Shown in pieces: positions 25,552-37,795 of a DNA stretch of 64,000 bases. The notes under the pieces are model-generated. The model saw only the letters and a list, made by a program, of their open reading frames with translations, was not told the DNA's origin and did not search any database. The stretch covers positions 682,001-746,000 of the forward strand of contig NC_052616.1 of assembly GCF_016545825.1 (NCBI RefSeq), in the 5' to 3' direction. Position numbers and translations under genes: made by a program. Within the stretch, counting starts at the first letter, position 1; each line of letters starts with the position of its first letter. The DNA is from Eucalyptus grandis (lineage: Eukaryota; Streptophyta; Magnoliopsida; Myrtales; Myrtaceae).

Positions 25552-26886
25552 AAAGTGATAAAAACATATTTAATAATATCGCATATAAAAACTTACGCGT
25601 TAATTTAAAATGTAAATTCATGTCTAAACAGATTAAGCGAGTCGGCTGATGGAAGATACGATTTATGTCATGTTGCGACCAACATGCCCCAATTTACTGT
25701 TCTAGTGTGTTTATGTCAAATGTGAACACTCGTGATGACAAATAGGTTGTGTCAAGAATTAACGATCACCATGTAATAGTGTCGACATGCTAAGAAAGCA
25801 GTGAGAGCAATGGAAAACTGTAATGTGAAAAAGCAATATATCGTGTATAAAAAGTTACACGTTAATTTAAAGATGCCCATTTATATCTAAACAGATTAAG
25901 TGGATCGGCCAACAAAAGATATGATTTATGTCATGTCATGACCAACGTACCCCAATTTATCATTTGAGTATGTTTAACTTCAATATGAACATTTTTGATA
26001 ACAAACGGATCGTGTCAAGAATTACCGATCGCAATATAGTAGCATTAGTGTGCTAAGAGAACGGAGATAGCAATGGAAAACTATCAGGTGAAAAGTAATA
26101 ATATCATATACAAAAATTTACGCATTAATTTAAATATGCCGATTCATGTCTAAACAAATTAAGTGGATTAGTCAGTGAAGGATGCAATTTATGCCCTGTC
26201 ATGGCCAAAGTACCCCAATTTATCATTCAAGTCAATTTATGTCAAATGTGAACATTTATGATGACAAATAGGTCATATCGAAAATTGTTGGTTGCAATGT
26301 AGTAGTATCAACGTGCTAAGAGCACAGAGAGAGTAATGAAAACTATCATGTGAAAATCATAATATTGTGTACCAAAAGTTACGTGTTAATTTAAATTTGT
26401 CAATTTGTGTCTAAACAGATTAAGCAGATTAGTCGGCAGAAGACACGATTTATGTCATGTCATGACCAATGTGCCCCAATTTATCATTTGAGTTTGTTTA
26501 TGTTGAACGTGAACATTCATGATGACAAATGGGTCGTGTCGAGAATCACCAATCACAATATAACATCATCGACTTGTTAAGAGGACGAAGAGAGCAATGG
26601 AAACTATCACATGAAAGGCAATAATATCATGTACAAAAAAAGTTATGCGTTACTTTCAATATGCCGATTCATGTCTAAACGGATTAAATGGATCAACCGG
26701 TGAAAGATATGATTTATGTCATGTCATGAGTGACGTGCCTCAATTTATCATTCAAGTCTGTCTACGTTGAATGTGAAATGTTCACGATGATAGACATGTC
26801 ATGTCGAGAACCGTGGGTTGCAATGTAGTAGTGTGGGCATGCTAAGAGGACGGTGGGAACAATGTAAAACCACCACGTGAAAAGGG
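25552..26886. repeat. Tandem array: five diverged units of about 263 bp
   Basis: Anchor words recur in order in each unit: ACGCGTTAATTTAAA-like, then TCTAAACAGATTAAG, GATTTATGTCATGTCATGACC, CCCCAATTTATCATT and GTGCTAAGAGGACG-like. The first anchor is at 25591, 25853, 26116, 26377 and 26641, giving spacings of 261-264 bp. No open frame is conserved across units. Many differences between units are C-T or G-A changes, as expected for methylated, decaying repeats. This is a local satellite-like array. Confidence 0.88.
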
Positions 26887-29800
26887 CAAAAGTGGATGGA
26901 CTCCTTCAACCTTTCTCTCCTTCTCACTTTTGATGCCTTGTCTTTCCACGATGCACTTAATTTATCTATAGCCCAAAGTATTTTATGCCTGTGAGCTAGT
27001 AAGTCACTCTTTCACGAGGGTCATTCAAAGGTGCCGCTTTTGGTTTTCTATTGAAGGTAGAAGAATTCTCTTCCCCCCTATATATATATATATATGTATA
27101 TTATCCTTTGTTAGGTTTGACTGTATAGGTAGTCGGGCATTTTCTAGGAGTATCGTCTTCCACGACGCCATATAAGAAAAGCATTAAAAGAAAGAAAGAG
27201 AAAGTGTTGTGCACTTTCGTGTTGCATTTAAGATGGGGTGGTTCGCCACTTTTAGAGATCATAGAGACCACAGGGAGGACTGGAGATGGACACGCTAATC
27301 CGTTTTTTTTATCATCTTCTTTGGAATAAAAGGTGATTTAGGTCTTTATAATCTTCTTTTTTTCGCATTGTTCTAAGGGGGCCACAGTGGTTGATCTCGT
27401 AAAGACCTCGTGCCTAATAAATTAGTTGATTTAGGGGGAAAAATACTAAAAAAATCTTTAATTTTATTGTATTTATAACAATTTAGACCTAAACTTTTCA
27501 ATTGTGCTAATATTGTCCCAAATATTTTTACGTTTTTCCAATTAAATCCATCCGCCAATTCAATTTGGAAATTACTAACGCAGACCTCGATTGTCCTATG
27601 TAACATTGGCATTGAGGTTGAGGTTGACGTTGAGGTTGAGATTTTTTTATTAAAAATTTTCCTTTTTGTTCTTTTCCCTTTCTTTTACCAAAGGCCATGG
27701 GTGAGGGTTGGCCTTGAGGAAGGTCCATTCTAAGGCCACCCTTGCCCAGGCCTCACTCAAGTAAAGCCAGCCCTCACCAATCATGGCCTATGGCCGGTGA
27801 CCGGTCAATGGCAAAAGGAAAAGGAGAAGGAAAAGGAAAAATTCAAAATATTATTAATTAAAAAAAATGTCCTCATTAACGAGTTTTAGCTTAAATTAAC
27901 CGGATGGATTTAATTGGAAAAATTTGAAAATGTTTAGGACTAAGTTGAGACAATTGAAATATTTATAACCAAATTGACACAAGTGCAACAGCTTCATGAC
28001 TTATTTGATACTTTTTCCATTGATGTAGTCGCCTTAGCTCTCCACAAAGAGATATAGAGAGAAAAAACTAACAACTAACGTTTACTTTTTAATGCTGATT
28101 TCCGCAATTGGATGATATATTAAATGCTTACTTGGACTTGACCGACATTCATTTGTTTATTACGAAGATATGGATTCTTATCAACCATACAAATGCCTTG
28201 AAACGACTGCATGCATGGCTGGTAGCTAAGCTAGCTACCAATCCTGAACGTGGTTCAATCAAAGGGTACTAGCGTTTACTGGGTCGGGCCGGCAAGGGCT
28301 CCAAGTTCGAGCATATAGCCGCCGCACACGGGTTGGCTGACTGGTCCCCGGTCACGTCTCGGCGTGGCAACATTCAACGAGACAAAAGAGGTGGGCCCCG
28401 GCGAGGCGGAATGCAACATTGGCATATCCACAGCGACGCGTACATGGGGAGCAACCCCGTTCAGCACGTGAAAACGAAGACGTCCTTTTCCTTTGCGGAA
28501 AACGCATGCGCGGGGGGCGTTGATCAAGCCCCTTTGATTACGTCCTGTTCTCCTTCGAGAAGGAGTCAAAATTTGGCGTTGACACATTCGCAAAAGTTAA
28601 AATCCATTTTACGCAATCGTACCCGTCCACACCGATGGTTCCTCGGAAATGACCGATTCGATTGACCCTCCCAGCAGCCGAAATTTCTCGTGCATGCTTA
28701 GAATCCTTCCCGATTCCCGTTTTCCATCACATCAGCTACCCTAAGAACTCCTTTTCCGGTCAGATTATGCCACGCCTCCGCCTTTTTATGACTTGGATCA
28801 CTCTCGCACAGGCTGTTACGAGTTGATGGCAAAGTCGATAAGAATGATCAAATGCTTACGTATATCCTGACTATAAGTAAATCACTTTTTCTGTGGGCCG
28901 GGAATGAAAATTTCTCGATCTTTTAGATTACCATAGATCTCGAACTAATAAAATACCCTACTAACGTCGTGAATTTGAATTCGGAGTTTGGATAGTCATG
29001 TGCAGGCTCGAAGATGAGTTGACACGTTCCAAAATCGAAACACTGACGATATTGGATGTCAACAAGAGCTTGATGTCAAAAGAGATATCAACTAAGTTGG
29101 GCCTGTTGAGGAACAACAGAGGCTGGGCTAGTTTGGAAACCGGACTAGAGGCCTGATAATGGGCCGAAACTTGGATATGGGTCGTGGCCCATAATTCTTT
29201 TGACTGTGCTGCCCTTTTTGTGGGAGGATTGAGTGCCATTTATAGGTGTTTGCTAAACGATACGGACCTTTATTACGAATCTCAAATCCCATTCAACCCT
29301 AATTTGACAAATTAGATCAGTTCTTTCTTTTTCATAATCAGACAGTGAGCTTGGCATAGCTATTTTACCCCTTAGGCGTATCATGATGCATAAGGTGTTG
29401 AACACATGGACACAAATGTTGAATGAGCAATGATCGGTGCTTACGCACGGAGCTTAACTCATCCGGACATCAACCAACTGCCAACTATTCTACATGTGTG
29501 GTTGACGGCGTGAATTATTTCTTTTGTCGACTTCAGCTTTCGACAACTCTCGTTTTTTTCCCTATAGCGATTGCATTCAAATTCATTATATCACCATCTC
29601 GCCTCACTGGGCGAACTAAGTGAGAGAGGAGTCGGGTTCAGTCCATGAAACAATCGAAACCATACATCTCAAAATCCGATCTCTACTTAGCACAACATTA
29701 AAGTCAGATCATACCAAATTGGTTAGTCGTGAATTCCATAAATCACATTACATATAAGGAATAGTGTTGTTCGGATACAATCAATGCTTCGATGGGATCA

Positions 29801-30700
29801 TTCCAATAGAGTCGAGGCGAAACTGATCAAGCGATCACCGTGCCTTTATCCCAATCAAACGGATAGCAACAGCACAGAAAGTAGGTGAGCTGCCCAATCA
29901 ACGGCGATCGTGCATCGTGTGATCTCGTGGAGGGCCATGCCAGGTGAGAGTGATTGTCCCTTGCCCCCAACGCAGCTCGCCCTCCATCTCTCCCCGCCCC
30001 CGTGGCCTTTCTCCGAAGTCGCAGAAATGAGATACCTCAGCCAAGCCATGAAGATTGTATGTGCTTGTTGCGGTAACATTTTCTAAAAAATAATCATTTA
30101 TACTAATGAAAATGAATGAATAAAAGAAATTTTTATTATCCATGAAAATATTTATAATTTAAATATTTTTATTAGAAAAATAATTTCCAAATCATTTATT
30201 TTCCACTATATAAATGGAACTTTAAGGTACCCCAATGCCTACTCAATCAAGATCCAATCAACGTTTAGGGTGTGTTTACTTAATTGGAAACTTAAAATAT
30301 GGAGAACATTTTCCCAAATATACAATTAGTTATATCACTTAAAAAATTTAGTTAATGAAAAACGTTTTCATTATCCACAATAATTTATATCTAATCATTT
30401 CATAGGCGATGAAAATATTTTATATTCATTCATTTTTATAAGTCATATAAATAATTATTTTTTCGAAAAAATATTTTTTATGTATTGAATTTTTCGTGAA
30501 AGAGACAAACCCCTATGATAGTAATAAATTTATTTTTTAAACGAGCGACTGGCAATATTGTTAGCATGAAATCTTGTCATGGACGGGAAGTTCAAGGATG
30601 ACTAGGCATGAGAATTGGACAAATGGACAAATCTCAACGCGTGCTATCCATGCATTTAATGCTAAGGGATATTTTTTTTTCCCCGCGAACATTATAACAC
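26887..30700. other. Gene-free intergenic region
   Basis: No supported gene is seen. The region includes a MULE-like element at 27434-28018. Near 28270-28680 there is a GC-richer, CpG-containing stretch with no recognisable protein. At about 30080-30520 there is an AT-rich segment of the same look as those near 18.5 and 23.3 kb. Confidence 0.5.
27434..28018. mobile_element. Non-autonomous element with long inverted repeats (MULE-like), copy 1
   Basis: The left end GGGGGAAAAATACTAAA and the reverse complement of the right end GGAAAAAGTATCAAATA match. Similarity continues for about 130 bp on each side, including the shared block TTCCAATTAAATCCATCCG. The flanking nonamers GTTGATTTA and ATTGATGTA agree at 7 of 9 positions, which could be a worn 9-bp target-site duplication. 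The core is GC-richer with GGCC/CCTCACC words. No transposase is present. Confidence 0.65.
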
Positions 30701-31622
30701 ATGCGTTCTTGTCAGAATAGACAGCCTAACCAAATTAGCGACGTGTCTAAACCTCGTCCTCCAATTAGACAACGGACCGAGAAAGGGCGAACTTGTCAGA
30801 ACGCCACCGGTGTCGGCCTTATTTACAGCGGTGCCACTGGTGCGCGTCTCGCGCAGCTCCTTCAATGGCTGCAGCGTAGAAGAAGACAGACAAAGGAGAC
30901 GAGAGACAGAGGGGAGGCAGAGGAGGAGGAAACGTGCCAGTCAGTGTCTGAGACGGCGGTGAGAGACTTCCCTACGTCGGAGCAACGTCGGCTAAGCGCT
31001 GCGGTGGCGGTCTCTGGCGGCGCTGGGAAGTGCGAGCCGCCGCCGCCGCTTTTTTCTCTGCCGCTCCGTGCGCGCTTCGAAGATCCCAAGAGGCAGAGCG
31101 GCGTGCTCTGCAAGCTTATTAAACGCCAAAAAGAAAGAAAAGAGAGAAAAAAGAAAAGAAAAGAAAAAGACGACGGCATGCCCTTACGAAGACCGTCGTG
31201 GCACTCGCGCTCTTGACCTCCCTCGCCATCCGCAGAAGATGACGGACAAAAAAAGCATGGAATTCCTGTTTCGAGAATCTGACCTCAACAAGAGACAGAC
31301 CCTCTTCGACAAACTTTTGGTACTGAAAAATATATAATGCGAACAAGGAAGGGGAAAAGGGTCATGATATCCGACACCTTGTCAGAAAGTTTTCGCATCG
31401 CAAGGGGCGAATGATGTGGAGAGACTCTGTTCACTTGCTTGAGAAGAAAGTTGAGATAAATATCTAAGGCACTGATAGAGACAGTCCCTTTTTCAGGCTT
31501 CTTTTTTCTTCTGTTCCCCTTTTTCCCCCCTATTAATATATATATGCAATATAATTGGTGGGATATTTGTTCGTGATGTTTTTGGAGGAAAGTTATCTTC
31601 CCATTTCAGGCAAGTTTTTCCC

Positions 31623-31663
<41 letters not shown>

Positions 31664-31785
31664 CTCTCTGTACACTGTCATCTGGGATTGTTTTTTAGTT
31701 GCGATTTCGGGTCTTGATAGGTCACTTTGCATGAGGAATCATGTATATTGAATGCGCCAAAGGTCAGGCTGAGTAATTGGGCTGC
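30701..31785 (+). promoter_or_regulatory. Upstream region and probable 5' leader of the SPA1-like gene
   Basis: The segment is GC-richer than its left flank. A CT repeat (31629-31658) lies about 130 bp before the start codon, the usual leader position in this window. Long open frames here are G/A-rich low-complexity sequence with no domain. No transcription start was fixed. Confidence 0.4.
31629..31658. repeat. (CT)n microsatellite
   Basis: About 15 CT units immediately upstream of the SPA1-like coding region. Confidence 0.9.
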
Positions 31786-34700
31786 ATGGAACTGCCAACC
31801 GAGAAAAGATTTGCATTTTCTGTTTCTGGGACTGGAGAACCCGGGAGGAGACAATCTGATAAACTTTTGATGCTGGAGGATCGTTTTTTTTATTCGTATA
31901 TGAACAACAAGTGGCCCCCGATCTCTTCGCACTCTTCTATGGATAATATGGATGAGAAAGATCCGAGTGCTTGTGTGACCTCCTCTTGTTCCGAGCATCC
32001 CACTGCCACTGCAACTGCCAACTTCAGTGTTCAGGATGCCAGGCCCGTGGTTGAAGAGTTAACGGTGGAGAATATGCATCAGATAGCTTTGAGTAGCGGC
32101 CATCATGTTTTCATGCAACGCCAGTTGCAGCATCTCCCTCAATTGCCGAGTGAAATTCTTGGCTCCCAAGATAGTTCTGCAGCGATGGCAAGGTTCGGTG
32201 AGGAAAATGTGGGAATGCCGTCACATATACCAGTTCAAAAGCCTTTACTGATTCGGGAAATTGATGAGCGGATGTTATCCAATGAACAATCTAGGGAGGC
32301 TGAGAAAATCATGAAGGGAAAGGGGATTTTCAGCTGTTCCGCTGATGGGGTTAAAGACTGGGAACCCGAGAAGCCGATGTCCGAAGCTAAAGTAGCTTCT
32401 CCAGCATCATTGGAAGCGATCTCAAGCACTGACAAGCCTTTACTGCATGGCATCGATAAGTCAGGACTGGAAATTTCGCATGATGGGACGAACTTAAGAG
32501 AGTTGCTCAAACCGGGGTGTACCGCAAGATAAACAAACTCGAGAGCTTGCAGTTGTTCAGGCAGATAGTAGAATTGGTGGATTTTGCTCATTCACAAGGT
32601 GTTGTTTTGCTTGATCTGAGGCCTTCCCACTTTGTTTTGCTTTCGTCGAACAAAATTAGCTATATTGGTTCATCGGCCAGCAGAGAGGCAGCGACTGTCC
32701 TTAATCAGGATTTAAAAAGGAAAAGGCCGTGGAAGCAGGGTGAGCCTACTTTTTGTGTCTCAGGTGAAAAGCAACAGAAACTTGGTCAAGACACAAAAGC
32801 TCTTTTATATCAGCAGTTCAGCTCCAGTCAAGGCTCTGAAAGCCAGATACTTGCCAAGTTAGATCCTAACGTTACGGATTTTCCAGAATCAGCACATACT
32901 GTTGGGCCACATAATACAAACTTGAGCCACCAAATTCGATCTGTTCTTTCTCAGTTGGAGGAGAGATGGTATACTAGTCCAGAGGAGCTCACTGAAATGG
33001 GCTGCATTGCTGCGTCTAACATATACAGCCTCGGTGTCCTACTTTTTGAGGTTAAGGATAATGCTTTGTCATTTGACGCTCGCGCACTTTCGATTTCTGG
33101 CACATAGCTCTGTAAATTTTCATCAAGTCGTTATCCCTGCATTGAGTGACCCTAGCACACACTTCTCTGTCTTGGTTGAACTAATGAAGATTGTTTACCT
33201 GTTGGAGATTGCACCTAGTACGGATCATAGTTGTGTCATTTTACTTGACAAAGGATCAGAGATCACCTTGGTTGCTTGGGAAACCATATTAGTCAATACA
33301 CATTATTTGAGTTTTGAGTATTTAGCTTTTGTCAATGATTGAGTTGCCTTAACTTAAAGGGGAAAATGAAAATATATTCTCTCCAGTAAGAAAAAAATAG
33401 TAGGCATTCCTTCTCCCTACAAAATTCCTCTATGACCAGCTTATGTATGATCTCGGCCTGACATCAATCAACAGAAAAAAGTTTTCCATCTAGTGAATGA
33501 ACATCTCCCCCATTTGCTTTTTAGTCATTGTGAATCTGTTCTACAATAAATGTCAGATTGCATGCCTTTTGAGGGGTGCTATTTTGGCACACAAGAATCC
33601 GTGCTAAATTTAGCTGCTGTTTTTCTCAGTTGCTCTGTTACTTTGAGTCATGGAAAGCTCAGTGTGTGAGAATGATGGACTTGAGTCGCCGGATTCTGCC
33701 GCCAGAGTTTCTTTCAGAGAACCCAAAGGAAGCTGGGTTTTGTCTTTGGCTTCTTCATCCTGAATATGATTCCCGTCCAAAGACTAGGTAAACTCCAGAT
33801 ACTGCTTTGTTCTCTGCATTATGTCTATGGATTCTCATAAATGTTTAAGTAATATTTTGAGGTATCATGTATGTGTTATAGGTCCTTAAATATGTTGTCC
33901 TGGTGAACCAGGAACCAACACCCTTGTTTCAAAATATTATGTCATCTAGAGATTCAGAACCAATAAGAATTTTGATCTTGCCCCTAATAAAGCAATGACA
34001 TTCGCATCTTTATTGCTATAATTTAAATTGTCCCTATGGATTAAGTGGTTGTGACTGAGTATCTTGCAAATTCATGAAATGCTCCCATTTTGATCTAGCT
34101 CTCAATTAGACATTGCACATGGTTTTGTGAGCGAGTGATATGAGCTCACATCATGACACTCTGCATGCCTATTAATGTCTGCCTTTTTGCTTCATTATTC
34201 CATGGCTGGAAGGGGAAGGAAAGGAAGCTTATGCTTTCGTTATAATGCATTCTTGGTGAATATGTTGATCACCTTCGATTGACCTAATCTATGGGGAGGT
34301 AAATAATTCTAAATTGATCCATGAATTCACTCAAGAAATATGCACTGGGAGATGCAGCTTCTTCAGTGGTATATGCAAATTTTAATCTCAAATTGCTTGA
34401 CCACCCAAGAAAGGCTTTTGACCTGGCTGGCTTTCAAAATCTTTTTCTACTCTTACCTTGTAGCCTGTGATTTTTATTTTTTATTACCAAATAAGCAACT
34501 ACAAATTGAGAATCAAAATGATTAGCTTTCTCTTTCTCTTTTTGTCTCAACAGGAAATCTTGCACTGGGAATTATTATGTTCATCAAAATCGTATGAATT
34601 GAACCAGAACGACCATCCAGGGAGATCTGCCAGTGAGAATGATGCAGAATTAGAGCTGTTGCTTCGCTTTTTTGTTTCACTTAAAGCTCAAAAACTGAAG

Positions 34701-37694
34701 GACGCCACAAAGTTAGCAGAAAATATAGGACAAATCGAAGAAGATATTAAAGAAATAGAGAGAAGATCCTCTCCATTAACCTCCTCTTTGCTTAGTGAGG
34801 TGCCCACAGAGTTCCTTTCAGAAAATGTCATGACTTCCGGATTTCTCAGGAGACCGTACTCACTCCCAACCGTTGGAACAAACTTCTCAAGAAATTTAAG
34901 GCAGCTTGAGGATGCTTACTTTTTTATGAGATCTCAGTCACAAACTAGAAAAAGCTCTTCAGTGGCACATCCTGACAAAGGATTGCTAAGCAATAGAGAG
35001 AGAACTCCCGACCTTAGTGTCAAGCAAACGGCATCTGATCTTAAAGAAGAATTTTTCGATGGTTTATGCAAGTTTGCTCGGTATAGTAAGTTTGAAGCAC
35101 GGGGAACATTGAGAAGCGGAGATGTTCTGAATTGTGCAAATGTGATTCGATCTATAGGTTTTGACCGTGACGAGGATTATATTGCTGCTGCTGGTGTGTC
35201 CAAGAAGATAAAAATCTATGAGTTTGCTGCTCTTTTAGATGACTCAGTTGACCTTCATTATCCGGCAGTTGAGATGTCAAACAATTCAAAGCTTAGCTGT
35301 GTCTGTTGGAACAGCTACATGAGAAACTACCTGGCTTCAACTGATTATGATGGCACAATTAAGGTGTGTGAAGTATAATGAATTCAGTCTTTGTTGATTC
35401 TATGCATCATTGGATGGTTCCTTCTTAATTATGATGACTAGGAACTGTATGCATTTGTGGTTCCATCTAAGTGAACTCTTGTTTTGAGTACCAATTTCGT
35501 GATGAGATGTCTGTCTCGTGAAAGTTCCCTGCAACATCAAATTACTGTAAAAACTATCTATGAACCTCATATTATTCTCTCGTTTGACCAGTCTTTTGAC
35601 TAGATTCTACAGAATATATCATTAAATGGTTCCTTCTTAATTATGATGACTAGGAACTGTGTGCATTCACGGACATCTAAATGACCTCCCATTCTGGGAA
35701 CTGATTTAGTGTTGAGATGTCTGTGTATGGGGAGTTTGATGAAGCAGCAAATTACTGTCAAAACCAGTGTGAACCTGCTATTACTTTCTTGATTCTAGTT
35801 GTTTGACTTACAAAACTTAGTGTTGTGAGTTCCAAAGAGAACTCATGTGAACAACAATCAAAATGTTTGGTCCTGGTTATTTGCCATCCTAATTCTGCAT
35901 ATAATCACTTTAACATTGCTTGAACCTAGATATGGGATGTGGTCACTGCTCAAGGATTTTCACAACATATGGAGCACCAGAAGAGGGCTTGGTCTGTTGA
36001 CTTCTCTCAGGCAGACCCTAAGAAGTTTGCGAGCGGCAGTGATGACTGTTCTTTGAAGCTGTGGGCAATCAATGAGGCATGCCATCTCTTGTATCTATTT
36101 TAACATTCTTTTCTCCATACAGTGGTAAAATATCTTTTTGAAAAAGAGACATAATCTTCCCCCTAGTTAAAATTTATGCATGCATGAAAGCGTCAATAGA
36201 AAAGAAGCTTGGACTGAGTCACATTGAGGAAATCAGACTGGCAAGGAAACTCAGTAGACTTTATGAATCATTTTTGGTCTTTGAAAGCCCCGTTAATATT
36301 AACTTAAGCTTCAACCATGAGTTCAAGTAGTGTAGACACAGATTCTTGCTTTGACTTTTAGTTAATTTACGGTCTTGGAATTTGATGTGAGAATTTTTTT
36401 AGTTCAAAAAGGAAGAATGAGGTCATAAATGTGATTGTGTGCAGAAAAACTCGGTCAGCACCATTTGGAACCCGGCCAATGTCTGCTGTGTTCAGTTTTC
36501 TCCTCACTCGACTAATCTCTTGGTTTTCGGATGTGCTGATAACTTAATCTATTGCTACGATCTTCGGCACACTCAAATTCCTTGGTGCACTTTAGCTGGA
36601 CATGGTAAAACAGTCAGCTATATTAAGTTTTTGGATTCTGAAAGCATTGTCTCTGCATCCACGGACAACACCTTAAAGCTATGGGATCTAAAGAAAGCGA
36701 ATTCAGATGGGTTTTCCTCAAATGCTTGCACCTTAACATATAGGGGTCATACTAATGAGAAGGTTGCTTTCTCTTCACTATATGTATTGACAATTTGAAG
36801 CATTCCGTCGGTTCCATTATCTTGAGTATGAGCTTCTGGTTTTGCAGAATTTTGTTGGCTTGTCCACTTTGGATGGATACATAGCATGTGGCTCAGAGAC
36901 TAATGAGGTACACTACTTTGGTCTCATTTTTTTGTGTACAGTGTTATTCTTTGATAACATGCGGTTAAATTGGTTACAAGCTTGCTTGTTTTGTACTGCC
37001 AAATTTCATGAAAGAAGTTCAAAATCAGCAATAAGCTGTTGCAAGTTAGATGTCAATTGTTACAGTGCTTGAGACTTAGATATGGTGTTCTAATTATTTG
37101 TGGACCATTATAAAAGCAAAGGGGATGGAAATTTTGGTATTTCTGCTGCTATCAATGATAAGTAGTGTTGTTTTACTTCGTTCATGTTCACAGTACACTT
37201 ATTATGATTACCCAAACTTTTCTTATTGGACCAAGATGAAATTTATTCGGCCAGACAAAGATATGCCACCTAAGAGAGTGTCATCCTTTTTTAAGAGATT
37301 TCTTGGAAGGGAAAAAAGGAACGATATCGACAAACCAATTGGATTCCTTGTTAGAGGTCTATACTGTCTAAACTGTCTAAACCCAGGTCTTATTTTAATG
37401 TTTCCTTTATTTGCTATTCTCCTGGTAATCTCCAAAATAATCTAGTGTAGCATTGTGAAAACAAAGAATAAACTGACTAAATATAATCGGTTGTTTTACC
37501 AGGTTTATAGTTACTATAGATCCCTACCGATGCCAATCACTTCTCATGCATTTGGATCTTCTGATCCTATTTCTGGAACCAAGATTGGCAATGATGATGG
37601 TAATTTTGTTTCGAGTGTTTGCTGGGGACAAAAGACGAATATGTTGGTCGCTGCCAATTCTGCTGGAAGTTTGAAGATCTTGCAGATGGTTTGA
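31786..37694 (+). pseudogene. SPA1-like (SUPPRESSOR OF PHYA-105) WD40 protein, frame broken twice
   Basis: Seven exons: 31786-33050, 33630-33787, 34554-35363, 35930-36076, 36445-36762, 36848-36907 and 37503-37694. Together they give about 983 codons; Arabidopsis SPA1 has 1029. Order: variable N-terminus, divergent kinase-like part (LFRQIVELVDFAHSQGVVLL, then [25 protein letters not shown]), coiled coil (near KLAENIGQIEEDIKEIERR), and a C-terminal WD40 propeller ending [14 protein letters not shown] proteins partner COP1 in the nuclear ubiquitin ligase that degrades light-signalling factors in darkness. Two lesions are seen. Two extra bases (AC, 32521-32522) break the frame, giving a stop at 32530-32532. 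Joining exons 2 and 3 at the only good splice sites also loses frame by one base. Intron 4 uses a GC donor. All other frames and splice sites are intact, so this is either a recent pseudogene or a real gene with assembly errors. The ATG is uncertain. Confidence 0.6.
35400..35815. repeat. Tandem duplication (period 212 bp) in SPA1-like intron 3
   Basis: The block GGTTCCTTCTTAATTATGAT begins at 35416 and again at 35628. Both are followed by similar sequence including GAGATGTCTGTGT-like and AAATTACTGT words. The two units are diverged but clearly related. Confidence 0.85.
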
Positions 37695-37716
37695 GTAAAG
37701 AAGGTAGCTCTGATTA

Positions 37717-37795
37717 TGTTTGCTGGGGACGGAAGACATAAGATTGTGGCAGCCAATTCTGCTGGCAGTTTGAAACTGTAGTGGATGGTTTGAGG
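37717..37795 (+). repeat. Degenerate duplicate of the end of the SPA1-like last exon
   Basis: The segment repeats 37616-37695, the last coding bases plus stop of the SPA1-like gene. Shared words are TGTTTGCTGGGGAC, GCCAATTCTGCTGG and GATGGTTTGAG. Internal differences and an early stop show it is not coding. It begins only 22 bp after the real stop. Confidence 0.88.

Noticed and set aside
30701..31216. 171-codon open frame upstream of the SPA1-like gene
   Set aside because: The sequence is Arg/Lys/Glu-rich and comes from a purine-rich leader. No domain or splice context supports it.
32235..32591. 118-codon minus-strand frame
   Set aside because: It is an antisense shadow of SPA1-like exon 1.
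37098..37445. 115-codon frame with hydrophobic ends inside SPA1-like intron 6
   Set aside because: It starts and stops inside an intron with good splice sites, and the hydrophobic parts reflect T-rich intron sequence.
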